A stretch of DNA of 50,817 nt from a virus, in IMG/VR virus record IMGVR_UViG_3300009609_000028, positions 1 to 50,817 of that record. One strand, 5' to 3'. Shown one piece after another: positions 1-6,192 of the stretch. Below the pieces are notes generated by a model, which was not told the DNA's origin, did no database searches, and was given only the letters and a program-made list of their open reading frames with translations. The translations under genes were made by a program, and so were the position numbers. Each line of letters opens with the position of its first letter. Positions within the stretch are counted from its first letter, which is position 1.

Positions 1-552
1 ACCAGCACCTCGGACTAGGTGGGTGCGTACCACAGGTACCCGGCCCGCCCATAGATGCTCGATGAGCTCTAAATAGCCTTGCGCCCAACCCTGCTTAGAG
101 TCCTGGACGATAATCTCATCTGCTGTGATGGTGAACTCGGTAGGGAGTTCAGGAAGCTTCTTGATAATTTGCCGCTCAACACTGAAGCCAACACCTGTCC
201 CACACATGAGAACGTATAGGACTTCAGCAAATGCCTTGGGCTTGTCAATCGGTAGATAAGCACAGTTAAAGATGGAGATATTCTCTCGGCGGGCTGCTTC
301 ACCCGCCGTCATCATGGCTCGCATCGATGGCATGATTGCTAGATTAGAGACCGCATCCATAAGCTCGGAGCGAAGAGTACTGGGAACTTTGTATCGTTGA
401 TGTTCTTCCAACTCTGATTCAAAGTAGTCAAAGTATCGGGTGACAGTTTCGTCCCAGTTTTCCCTTCTTCCCTCGTTATCTAAGAATCTTGCGTAGCGGC
501 TTTTGTGAATGAAATTCTGGTAGTCTGTTGGAAGCTGCTTGAGCAAGGCCAT
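1..552 (-). CDS. nrdJ: Adenosylcobalamin-dependent (class II) ribonucleotide reductase, N-terminal part
   Basis: This gene makes deoxyribonucleotides from ribonucleotides using vitamin B12 coenzyme. Only the first 184 codons are in the window; the frame is open to base 1. It starts at the ATG at 552, behind a GAGAGA ribosome site, with MALLKQLPTDYQNF. Recognisable blocks are PSMRAMMTAG (about residues 74-83), NCAYLPI (about 95-101) and VLMCGTGVGFSVER (about 110-123). These match monomeric NrdJ-type reductases. The Cys of NCAY is expected to be the first redox-active cysteine that reduces the substrate. The finger-loop cysteine and C-terminal cysteines lie outside, so completeness cannot be judged. 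It follows the large terminase gene after 109 bases that contain a promoter-like site. Its presence fits a phage that builds its own dNTP pool. The assignment is by recalled family motifs, not by a search. Confidence 0.88.
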   Translation of the reverse strand, partial: MALLKQLPTDYQNFIHKSRYARFLDNEGRRENWDETVTRYFDYFESELEEHQRYKVPSTLRSELMDAVSNLAIMPSMRAMMTAGEAARRENISIFNCAYLPIDKPKAFAEVLYVLMCGTGVGFSVERQIIKKLPELPTEFTITADEIIVQDSKQGWAQGYLELIEHLWAGRVPVVRTHLVRGAG

Positions 553-627
553 CAGTGGTCTCTCTTCTCTGGCATGGGGGCTGATCCAGGGCCAGCTACT
601 TCACACAGCCCCATTCTCTAACCCTGT

Positions 628-657
628 ACCTTAGCCCATATTACCCTCGTAAGACAA
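628..657 (-). promoter_or_regulatory. Candidate promoter upstream of the reductase gene
   Basis: On the minus strand TTGTCT (652-657) is followed after 18 bases by TAAGGT (628-633). The 109-base gap between terminase and reductase also holds a 7-bp stem GGGGCTG/CAGCCCC in the leader. The site resembles those at 3165-3193 and 23337-23365. The assignment rests on sequence pattern only. Confidence 0.4.
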
Positions 658-661
658 GGGC

Positions 662-2098
662 TTAGGCACCTATGAGCGGGCGGGTAGACCGACGTACACC
701 ACGATCGGTGTACTGATTTATGAGCTGGGAGAAAGCATCTGGGATATCATCATGTGCCGCACCTGGAAAGGTGAGCATCTCTTCAAGAAAGCGTGGAACC
801 CAGTCAGCATTTCGTGGTAACAGAACTCGCTTGGCTTCCAAAGCAGGAACCGCTAACTCAAAGCGAGTTTGTTTGTCACCTATTCTTTGAGGGGCAATAG
901 CTATGATGTTTTGCCCTGAAGCAATCTTTAGCACCTGTATGAGCGAGGTCCCAGTACCCTTGCTCTCAATGAGTACCGCATGGGCTTCATGTATCGCGTT
1001 GAAATGAGGGACGTCTCGCATGAGAGTATGGAACTCTGCCTGCTTGCGGTACATTCCCTTGAGGTAGAACTTGCGATCCTTCATACCCAATGCCGCAGCT
1101 AGACCGACAGTATAGTCAGCTCGTTCACTCACGGTGCCAGCAGTATCCCATGATACGATGTTCATGTACTGCTGGTCGTCAGGAAGACGAGTGTAGTATT
1201 CAAACCATTCGCTCTTTACTTCACCAGTCTCGGCAGGCTTGGGTCGCTGCTGATATAGGGCTTCCCACTCATCAAGGATACCCTCACTAGTCATGCCGCC
1301 TTTGATGTCTGCCAATTTGGAGAGAGGATACATCTCAGGCCAAAGGGCTTCACCGTATTTCCTGCCTAATTCTATCTCCACTTGTGCGTTAGGATCTTCA
1401 CACAGAGCAGGTAAACTGATGAGCTCATAATGCTCCACTTCGCCCTTGGCAGACTTCTTAAGGATCTCTCCTGTCAAGTCATCTTCATGCCAGCGGGTCG
1501 CAATAATAACAATCACACCGCCTGGGAGAAGGCGCGGCACCACGTCAACGAAGAACCATTCAGATATCTTCTTTCGCTCAGTAGCTGAATAGGCAACCAG
1601 CTTAGACTTGTAGGGATCGTCAATGAGGATAAGGTTAGCGCGACGTCCAACGACTGAGCCACCGACGCCTGTTGTGAAATAGGTGCCGCCCTCAGTAGTC
1701 TCCCATCGTGCAGCCGCCCGCTGGTCAGGAGCGATCTTGACACCCTCAAAGAGCTGAGTATAGAGAGGATTATTGACTAGGTTACGAACCTTGCGCCCCA
1801 TATCCTCAGCGAATGGCTGAGTGTGTGAAGCCGCGATGATCTTATCTTTGGGGTGGTTACCGAGCCAGAAGGCAGGAAAGTTATGAGACGTATAGACAGA
1901 CTTAGCGTGAGCAGGAGGGGCGGCAATGATGAGGCGTTTCTTGTGACCTCTGACAGCAGCGTCTAGAGCACGACATATAATCTCATGGTGAGGTGCCGGT
2001 ATATGATCACCCTCTGTCACATAAGGAACAAAGTTCCCCATGTGAATCTTGGCTTCTTCTCTACGAAGGAGCTCTTGGAGGAGTGCCGCTTCATTCAT
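662..2098 (-). CDS. terL: Terminase large subunit (DNA packaging ATPase-nuclease)
   Basis: This is the packaging motor that translocates phage DNA into the prohead and cuts it. At 478 residues it is normal length for the family. The N-terminal ATPase domain has a deviant P-loop, IIAAPPAHAKS (about residues 58-68), a Walker B LILIDDPYK (about 156-164) and the coupling motif IIATRWHEDD (about 198-207). The C-terminal RNase H-like nuclease domain has its first acidic residue in NIVSWDTA (about 313-320) and a late one in AAHDDIPDAF (about 449-458). It overlaps the small-subunit stop by four bases (ATGA), indicating translational coupling. The stop is TAA. The start is ATG at 2098. Downstream is the reductase gene. 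The call is firm; the type of packaging (cos or headful) cannot be read from the sequence. Confidence 0.95.
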   Translation of the reverse strand: MNEAALLQELLRREEAKIHMGNFVPYVTEGDHIPAPHHEIICRALDAAVRGHKKRLIIAAPPAHAKSVYTSHNFPAFWLGNHPKDKIIAASHTQPFAEDMGRKVRNLVNNPLYTQLFEGVKIAPDQRAAARWETTEGGTYFTTGVGGSVVGRRANLILIDDPYKSKLVAYSATERKKISEWFFVDVVPRLLPGGVIVIIATRWHEDDLTGEILKKSAKGEVEHYELISLPALCEDPNAQVEIELGRKYGEALWPEMYPLSKLADIKGGMTSEGILDEWEALYQQRPKPAETGEVKSEWFEYYTRLPDDQQYMNIVSWDTAGTVSERADYTVGLAAALGMKDRKFYLKGMYRKQAEFHTLMRDVPHFNAIHEAHAVLIESKGTGTSLIQVLKIASGQNIIAIAPQRIGDKQTRFELAVPALEAKRVLLPRNADWVPRFLEEMLTFPGAAHDDIPDAFSQLINQYTDRGVRRSTRPLIGA

Positions 2099-2592
2099 AC
2101 AAGATGGAGATTCACATCATCGGAGTCCTCATCTTCCTCCGGGGCTGGAAGTTCTTTCTGGGGAATGGTAGCACCGATAGCCTTAGCCAGACGACGACGT
2201 AGTTCCTCAGTTGTCAGGGTTGTTGGGTCAATAGCATCAGGATTATCACTGTCATCACCCAAAGGCTTAGGATCATAAAGACCAGCAGCCTTCCCAATTT
2301 GTATCTCAGATGCAAGAGCAACCTTCCAATTCTCATCATCCAATGCGGAATTACGAATCTCCTTTAGCTTCATCATATGATCATGAAGTGTGTAGTCACT
2401 CCTAAGCGATCGCTGAAACTCAACGATGAAACGTCGCACCAGAGGATGCATGAGTAGGTTGAGATCGAACGAGTCGATCTGTAACAGTTGAGCAATCCTG
2501 GGAGGATCTTTCTCGCCACGAATATAAGCAGAAGCTATATCTCGGGCTTGTTCCTCAGACAGGGTTGCTGACGAGAACGCGATAGAGTTCAT
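2095..2592 (-). CDS. terS: Probable terminase small subunit
   Basis: The small subunit recognises the packaging site and regulates the large subunit. I start it at ATG 2592 (MNSIAFSSATLSEEQA) because GAGGG lies six bases upstream; an ATG at 2649 is in frame but would lie deeper inside the exonuclease gene. The protein is about 165 residues. Residues about 10-65 look like a DNA-binding helix-turn-helix region (ARDIASAYIRGEKDPPRIAQ, then HPLVRRFIVEFQ). A central part (SEIQIGKAAGLYDPKP) is typical of phage small terminases, and a highly acidic C-terminus (PAPEEDEDSDD) follows. It overlaps the exonuclease end by 38 bases and the large subunit start by four, so all three are one operon. The call rests on position, size and domain pattern; sequence conservation in this family is low. 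Confidence 0.75.
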   Translation of the reverse strand: MNSIAFSSATLSEEQARDIASAYIRGEKDPPRIAQLLQIDSFDLNLLMHPLVRRFIVEFQRSLRSDYTLHDHMMKLKEIRNSALDDENWKVALASEIQIGKAAGLYDPKPLGDDSDNPDAIDPTTLTTEELRRRLAKAIGATIPQKELPAPEEDEDSDDVNLHLV

Positions 2593-3124
2593 ATGTAGCC
2601 CTCGCATCAGCCATAGCATCGTGTGCGCCGGAAAATCCGCGCTGGTCAATTAGAATCGTATAGGCCTCCTGAAGAGAAGGCCACTTAAAAGTTCCAGGTC
2701 GCTTAGGATTAGGAAGCTTGCAATGCTGGACTGCTTCCTTCATCGTGCAGAAGCGTGGCTTCTTCAATGATTCACCCTTCCCACCCTCACGAAGAGTGGC
2801 AGTCATCATGATGCCAATATCAAAGTCAATGTTATGACCGACAAGAACATCTGCCTTGCGAGCGAAGCTATCCAAGAGCTGACAGGCACGAAGCCTGGAG
2901 ATACCAACGCGAGCTGTCATTGCTCGATCAATCCGGTGAACCGCGTAGGCTGCTTCCGGAATTTCCGAGTCACTATGAACGAAGACATTTATGGCTGAGT
3001 AAACCTTGTCTTCATCACAGAGCATGGCGCAAAGTTGAACTACATCAGGCTGATGATCGGCACTTGCTGGTGCTCTATAATCATAGATCCCTGTAGTTTC
3101 AGTGTCAAATAGACAGGCTAGCAT
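2555..3124 (-). CDS. DEDDh-type 3'-5' exonuclease (DnaQ/RNase T superfamily)
   Basis: This is a 189-residue single-domain exonuclease. Motif ExoI is LFDTETTGIYD (residues 5-15, with the Asp and Glu), ExoII is VGHNIDFDIG (about 96-105) and ExoIII is GAHDAMADARATYELY (about 166-181), which has the His and Asp of the DEDDh type. Members act as proofreading subunits or process DNA or RNA 3' ends. Here it is the first gene of the exonuclease-terminase small-terminase large operon, behind a promoter-like site and the terminator of the preceding cassette. The DNA polymerase at 9938-12025 carries its own 3'-5' exonuclease, so proofreading for that enzyme is not an obvious role. Trimming DNA ends before packaging or degrading host nucleic acid are alternatives. 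Start ATG 3124 has AGGAAGTGAG upstream. Confidence 0.85.
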   Translation of the reverse strand: MLACLFDTETTGIYDYRAPASADHQPDVVQLCAMLCDEDKVYSAINVFVHSDSEIPEAAYAVHRIDRAMTARVGISRLRACQLLDSFARKADVLVGHNIDFDIGIMMTATLREGGKGESLKKPRFCTMKEAVQHCKLPNPKRPGTFKWPSLQEAYTILIDQRGFSGAHDAMADARATYELYRVLVSNPV

Positions 3125-3164
3125 CGAATACTCACTTCCTAGTCTTTTAAGTCTAGAATGAGGT

Positions 3165-3193
3165 ACCGTAGCTCCAATCTATTCAGTTGACAA
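3165..3193 (-). promoter_or_regulatory. Candidate promoter of the exonuclease-terminase operon
   Basis: On the minus strand TTGTCA (3188-3193) is separated by 17 bases from TACGGT (3165-3170). It lies just downstream of the strong terminator at 3208-3238 and 41 bases before the exonuclease start, exactly where a new transcription unit should begin. Assigned by pattern. Confidence 0.5.
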
Positions 3194-3207
3194 GTGAAAA
3201 AATTACA

Positions 3208-3238
3208 AAGAAAAGGGGCCGTACCGAAGTACGACCCC
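3208..3238 (-). terminator. Intrinsic terminator with UUCG tetraloop (copy 1)
   Basis: Read on the minus strand, a 10-bp stem (GGGGUCGUAC / GUACGGCCCC, one U-G pair) is capped by UUCG closed by C-G, followed by UUUUCUUU. This is a textbook strong intrinsic terminator after the exported-protein gene at 3308-3697. The same hairpin recurs at 5067-5099. Confidence 0.9.
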
Positions 3239-3307
3239 TTCCCCTTTCATCCAGAACGAATTGCGTGGGGCGCACCCGTTCCGACTGGTCCCCTTTCGGG
3301 TTAAGTC

Positions 3308-3697
3308 TTACTGGACGAAGAGCCAGACGCCAACGAGCTGATTGCTCGCCGAGCTGGAGCCGGCGCCGAACGCGAAGTTGCTGTTCTGCGAACCAGCGAG
3401 ACCCAGCGAAGCCGAGTTGCCCGTCTGGAGCGTTTCGCTCTGATGCACCGAAGTGCTGGACTGGTCATTGCCGTCCATGATCGAAACGGCCGAACCGCCC
3501 GAAGCCGCGAGGCTCTGCGAGGTCTGGGTCGTTGCACCAGCGATGAGGCTGGCAGACGAACCCTGCGAACCAGCAACAGCCGTCGAGCTGGACGAGCTGG
3601 AACCGGCGCCGATCGCGAGACCGAAGTCAACAGCCGCCGCCGGAGTGGCGAGGACCGTGGCAGCGAGCATACCGGCAAGTGCGAAGATCTTCTTCAT
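3308..3697 (-). CDS. Exported Ser/Ala/Gly-rich low-complexity protein
   Basis: This 129-residue protein has a clear Sec signal peptide: MKK, a hydrophobic core, and TPAAA before the likely cleavage site (about residue 22). The mature part is almost entirely Ser, Ala, Gly, Gln and Asn. It has imperfect internal repeats: GAGSSSSSS with AGSQGSSAS near its start, and AGSQNSNFAFGAGSSSAS near its end. It has no cysteine, charged residues are very few, and the tail is hydrophobic (VWLFVQ). I start at ATG 3697 because GGGAG lies seven bases upstream; ATGs further upstream have poor spacing. The gene is visibly GC-richer than the packaging genes next to it. It is flanked by hairpins and ends at a strong terminator. 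No function is recognised. The composition recalls extracellular fibre-forming or surface-coating proteins, but that is inference. Confidence 0.8.
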   Translation of the reverse strand: MKKIFALAGMLAATVLATPAAAVDFGLAIGAGSSSSSSTAVAGSQGSSASLIAGATTQTSQSLAASGGSAVSIMDGNDQSSTSVHQSETLQTGNSASLGLAGSQNSNFAFGAGSSSASNQLVGVWLFVQ

Positions 3698-3717
3698 ATT
3701 CATACTCCCATTCATTT

Positions 3718-3862
3718 CCCCGGAAGTTGCTAGCAATAGGGTTTCCGGGGTCCCCCTATCTTTGAAACTTTGGAGCGCGGTATTTCTGCCGGGGGGCGAG
3801 CGATACCGCGCTCCGTGATGCGAGTTGTGGACGGGCTGACCAGAGGAGCCGTGACTCGCATC
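3718..3862 (-). repeat. Three perfect inverted repeats between two exported-protein genes
   Basis: The gap between the two exported-protein genes holds three hairpins in transcription order. The first is a 9-bp stem (3854-3862 with 3817-3825, 28-base loop). The second is a 12-bp stem (3803-3814 with 3772-3783, GC-rich, 19-base loop). The third is an 8-bp stem CCCCGGAA/TTCCGGGG (3743-3750 with 3718-3725), which ends about 20 bases before the next start codon. None is followed by a U-run, so they look like mRNA processing, stabilising or attenuating structures rather than terminators. No convincing promoter is seen in this gap. Confidence 0.75.
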
Positions 3863-3872
3863 AGAAGGTTAC

Positions 3873-4790
3873 TTACCTCGGAGGTTTAGAGGCAGCAACC
3901 TGTTCTGCTTGAACCGCGTTCTGGGCGGTGGCGTTATTCTGCGCCAATGCCCGATGCGCGGCTTCCGGCGTGATCTTGCCGTTACGCGCAATACGCGGAT
4001 TCGGGGTTTCGCCTGGAGCGGGCTGCGCTACTCGGTTCTGAACCGAGCCCAATAGCAGAAGCTGATTGCAAGCGTCGGCCGTTGATTTCTCAACGTCGGG
4101 TCCGCTGGAATCGCTCGTGCAAATCGACCAGATCATCATGCTCATGAGTTTGCCGGACAGTTCCAACTGGCCCATGTTCGCCGCGTTGACTGCCGCCATG
4201 CCGAATTTCTCGGCGCGACGCAGTGACTGGCAGCTCTTGTCGAACTTCGTGCCAGCGCCGCCGACGGAGATGCCCAACGGAGCCGCGCTTACGCCGCCGC
4301 TGACTGAACCGCCGCAGTAGTCGCTGGAGAAGCTGCTGGAGCTCGTGAGAGGCACCGCATTATTCGTGCGAATTTCTGTGGTTTTTCGGTTCTTGGTGTT
4401 CCAGGTCTGGTTGACCGTCACACCCTGCTGATTGGCTTGGCTACTGTCAAGCGCCTGATCCTGCGACTGGCCCTGATTCTGCGACTGGCCCTGATCCTGG
4501 CCCTGATCCTGGCCCATTGACTGACCCTGTTGCTGGTCAGAATTTGAGCCTGAAATGCTTTCGCTGTTGGAGCCGGAGATCGCACCTGACGAGCTGTTGC
4601 TCGTATTGGTGTTTTCGCTGACGCCGATATTGCCAACCTGTGCGTTGACGTTATCGTTATTGGACTGCGCGCCCGAGACTGAACCCGAATTCGCTTCCGC
4701 TCCCGAACCGGACGTACTCGTGAGAGTATCCTGTGCGTAAACGGGCGTCGCACCGCAAAGCAGAAGTGCGACGAGCATAGTTCTTTTCAT
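3873..4790 (-). CDS. Exported Ser/Asn/Gln-rich protein with conserved-looking cysteine domain
   Basis: This 305-residue protein begins with a Sec signal peptide (MKRTMLVALLLCGATPVYA, cleavage about residue 19). Residues about 20-85 are Ser/Asn/Gly-rich. Residues about 85-112 are a Gln-Asp-Gly tract of short repeats (GQDQGQDQGQSQNQGQSQDQ). The C-terminal half looks folded: four mature-part cysteines (DYCGG, DKSCQS, SICTSD, DACNQ), a Gly-rich SVGGAG segment, and helical segments with RRAEKFGMAAVNAANMGQ. The paired cysteines fit disulphides in the periplasm or outside the cell. I start at ATG 4790 because GGAGGGGG precedes it; a GTG at 4811 is in frame. Upstream is a promoter that is nearly duplicated before the next exported gene. 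No family is recognised with confidence. A periplasmic or surface role such as superinfection exclusion, or a virion-associated role, are both open. Confidence 0.8.
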   Translation of the reverse strand: MKRTMLVALLLCGATPVYAQDTLTSTSGSGAEANSGSVSGAQSNNDNVNAQVGNIGVSENTNTSNSSSGAISGSNSESISGSNSDQQQGQSMGQDQGQDQGQSQNQGQSQDQALDSSQANQQGVTVNQTWNTKNRKTTEIRTNNAVPLTSSSSFSSDYCGGSVSGGVSAAPLGISVGGAGTKFDKSCQSLRRAEKFGMAAVNAANMGQLELSGKLMSMMIWSICTSDSSGPDVEKSTADACNQLLLLGSVQNRVAQPAPGETPNPRIARNGKITPEAAHRALAQNNATAQNAVQAEQVAASKPPR

Positions 4791-4853
4791 GCTGAAACCC
4801 CCTCCATACACGACAGCAGGATGCTGCCGATCAATAGGTTAGCAGTCCTGAGA

Positions 4854-4919
4854 GGGGTCTACCCTTGCCCTGACCCTGCCTACCTTTGTTTGTAGGCTGC
4901 AACAGTTCAAAGCGCAAGC
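4854..4919 (-). repeat. Duplicated promoter-leader block, copy A
   Basis: About 66 bases that align end to end with 5482-5548. On the minus strand both copies run from GCTTGCGCT through a CAGC-CTACA element to GGTAGG, AGGGTCA, GGCAA and ACCCC. The likeness extends past the -35/-10 region into what should be the transcribed leader, which suggests a duplicated regulatory unit. Confidence 0.75.
4889..4917 (-). promoter_or_regulatory. Candidate promoter for the 305-residue exported protein
   Basis: On the minus strand TTGCGC (4912-4917), 17 bases, then TACAAA (4889-4894), with AT-rich DNA immediately upstream of the -35. It lies about 100 bases before the start codon and inside a block repeated at 5482-5548. 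Confidence 0.6.
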
Positions 4920-5066
4920 ACTAATTTTATCAGATATTAATCGCGGATAGGGATGATTTCAGGGGCGTAACGACGATTTGAACGCCAGCCAGAGGAGTGG
5001 TCACCTCCTGCGCCGGGGTATCGCTGACCCGACAAACCGTCTTACGCCACTCTCTGCGACCGCACA

Positions 5067-5099
5067 AAGAGGAAAGGGGCCGTACCGAAGTACGACCCC
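5067..5099 (-). terminator. Intrinsic terminator with UUCG tetraloop (copy 2)
   Basis: This has the same 10-bp stem and UUCG loop as the terminator at 3208-3238, here followed by UUUCCUCUU. It sits 24 bases after the stop of the 43-residue exported peptide. The 24-base hairpin core is identical in the two copies while the flanks differ. Confidence 0.88.
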
Positions 5100-5122
5100 T
5101 TTGTGGTCCTGGGGAGGATCAC

Positions 5123-5254
5123 TTACTTGAGGAATCCGCAGACCTGCGGCCCAAGGAATTGCTTGCAGAAGAACCAAGCTTCACTCGGTTTCGCTGCTGA
5201 AGCACTGGAGGCGAGAAAAGCGGTCGCTAGAACGAACCCTGCAATTTTCTTCAT
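5123..5254 (-). CDS. Small exported peptide (43 residues) with two cysteines
   Basis: This open frame is short but well supported: ATG at 5254 behind GGGGGAA, a perfect signal peptide (MKKIAGFVLATAFLASSASA, cleavage at ASA about residue 20), a TAA stop and then a strong terminator. The predicted mature part is only about 23 residues, starting AKPSEAWFFCKQ and ending QVCGFLK. It is aromatic, has a net positive charge, and has two cysteines nine residues apart that could form one disulphide. Upstream is a 230-base leader and a promoter shared in sequence with the neighbouring exported gene. The function is unknown. Size, charge and export would fit a periplasmic peptide acting on the host envelope, such as exclusion or inhibition of an envelope process, but nothing in the sequence decides this. 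Confidence 0.75.
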   Translation of the reverse strand: MKKIAGFVLATAFLASSASAAKPSEAWFFCKQFLGPQVCGFLK

Positions 5255-5517
5255 GGCAATTCCCCCAGAATAAGGCGGAGGGGTCGGGTGACTTATCAAG
5301 AATCAAGGGTAAACCCGAGGTCCTTGGAACTATTGAGTGATCGATTGAGTCCGGTCGTCCGAAGACAGTTAGAAACAGTCGCTCACCGCGTCACGCACAT
5401 TGTTCGTCGAAAGCTACTTCGTTCACCAAGAGTACCGAAGTACCCAGGATCGGAAGAGGAAAACCGCTAGCCCGAGGGCTGGGGGTTGACCCGTTGCCTT
5501 GACCCTTCCTACCTATA
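5255..5517 (-). ncRNA. Long structured leader of the small exported peptide mRNA
   Basis: From the predicted start near 5510 to the ATG at 5254 lie about 250 bases without a plausible minus-strand gene. The stretch contains a stem AGCCC/GGGCT near 5470-5481 and a UUCG-capped hairpin GGGTAC-UUCG-GTACTC (5430-5445). The 12-base core of that hairpin, GTACTTCGGTAC, is identical to both terminators of the cassette. It may be a regulatory leader or a small RNA. A 60-codon plus-strand frame at 5288-5470 lacks a ribosome site and is probably chance. Confidence 0.4.
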
Positions 5518-5548
5518 GGTGTAGCTGGCGTTTGCTCATAGCGCAAGC
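5482..5548 (-). repeat. Duplicated promoter-leader block, copy B
   Basis: This is the second copy of the block at 4854-4919. On the minus strand it runs GCTTGCGCTATGAGCAAAC, then CCAGCTACACC, TATAGGTAGG, AAGGGTCA and GGCAA, ending ACCCCC. It precedes the 43-residue exported peptide. Confidence 0.75.
5518..5546 (-). promoter_or_regulatory. Candidate promoter for the small exported peptide
   Basis: On the minus strand TTGCGC (5541-5546), 17 bases, TACACC (5518-5523). The spacer starts TATGAGCAAA, a motif also found in the promoters at 15109, 17676 and 18335. An AT-rich palindrome sits just upstream of the -35. Confidence 0.6.
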
Positions 5549-5549
5549 G

Positions 5550-5573
5550 TTATTTTGTTCAAAAGCAAAATAA
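5550..5573. repeat. AT-rich palindrome upstream of the promoter
   Basis: Eight-base perfect arms TTATTTTG (5550-5557) and CAAAATAA (5566-5573) around an eight-base centre. It lies between the tRNA end and the -35 element, so it could be an operator, an UP element, or the stem of a weak terminator after the tRNA. Confidence 0.5.
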
Positions 5574-5580
5574 TTACTCA

Positions 5581-5655
5581 TGGCGGCCAAGCTCAGAATC
5601 GAACTGAGATCATCGGTTTTAGAGACCGGAGCATTACCATTATGCTGACAAGGCC
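5581..5655 (-). tRNA. tRNA with CUA anticodon (putative amber suppressor), slightly irregular
   Basis: The minus strand folds as a 75-base tRNA with encoded CCA and G73. The D stem is GCAT/ATGC around AATGGTA. The T arm is CTCAG-TTCGATT-CTGAG, a perfect five-pair stem. The anticodon stem is CCGGT/ACCGA with loop CTCTAAA, giving U33 and anticodon CUA, which reads UAG. Irregularities: two U-U oppositions in the acceptor stem (GGCCTTG with CTTGGCC), a C-A opposition at the base of the anticodon stem, and three rather than two bases between acceptor and D stem. The general shape and G73 recall tRNA-Gln. It lies nine bases after the stop at 5665 and is probably co-transcribed with that gene. A decayed tRNA is the alternative. 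Confidence 0.72.
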
Positions 5656-5664
5656 AGCCACGAG

Positions 5665-6192
5665 TTAGGCCTCCAAACGAACTGGATCGGCCGGTACGAT
5701 ACGAAGACCAATAGCCCGACGTCGCCGTTCAGCAGCAGCGAGTTTGGCATTCCACCGAGCATTAAGCATAGCCTGAGCAGTCTCCTGGAGTCGCTCAAGA
5801 TGCTTCTTGGAAAGAGCACCTAGATGCTCACAAGCGGTTTGATTATTCCCAGGATTGAGCTTGAACCAGAGCTCTTCCTGCCTCGCGTTCAGGCGCGGGA
5901 AGGTTGTGGTCTTACGATATTTCTTATGGTGGCGGATGATCATGCTCAGGTGGCGATAGATCTCTTTCCATCCCTTGACCCAAGCGAGATATTTCTGGCG
6001 ACCATCCATTCCTTTGAGCTGGTCATGCTCAGTATGACCAACAACTTCAACGTGTTTCGCACTCGGGCAGCCGAGATCAAGGCTGGCGATATAGTTGCGA
6101 GTAAGTTTGTGGAATTGTTCCAGCTGAGTGTCCGAGTACTGCACGGACTCAAAGTTAAAACTGGTTAGATAAGGACGATTAATAGCGGTCAT
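5665..6192 (-). CDS. Uncharacterised basic helical protein
   Basis: This 175-residue protein belongs to no family that I recognise. It is mainly helical and rich in Lys, Arg and His (for example MIIRHHKKYRKTTTF about residues 83-97 and AAAERRRRAIGLRI near the C-terminus), which suggests nucleic-acid binding. It lacks cysteines suitable for a zinc site: only two, widely separated. It has no signal peptide or membrane segment. Start ATG 6192 overlaps by 14 bases a short open frame at 6179-6319. It is the last protein gene before the tRNA, in the replication operon that begins upstream. Function unknown. Confidence 0.75.
   Translation of the reverse strand: MTAINRPYLTSFNFESVQYSDTQLEQFHKLTRNYIASLDLGCPSAKHVEVVGHTEHDQLKGMDGRQKYLAWVKGWKEIYRHLSMIIRHHKKYRKTTTFPRLNARQEELWFKLNPGNNQTACEHLGALSKKHLERLQETAQAMLNARWNAKLAAAERRRRAIGLRIVPADPVRLEA

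Noticed and set aside
553-661. Cobalamin riboswitch before the B12-dependent reductase
   Set aside because: The leader is only 109 bases and contains promoter-like elements; a short CCAGAGAAGAGAGACCACTG stretch vaguely recalls a B12 box, but the rest of the conserved core is absent.
3301-3678. 125-codon alternative frame with Arg/Ser-rich sequence
   Set aside because: It overlaps the exported protein gene, which has a perfect signal peptide, ribosome site and terminator; the alternative has none of these.
5288-5470. 60-codon plus-strand frame in the leader of the exported peptide
   Set aside because: No ribosome site, opposite to all other genes, no recognisable composition.
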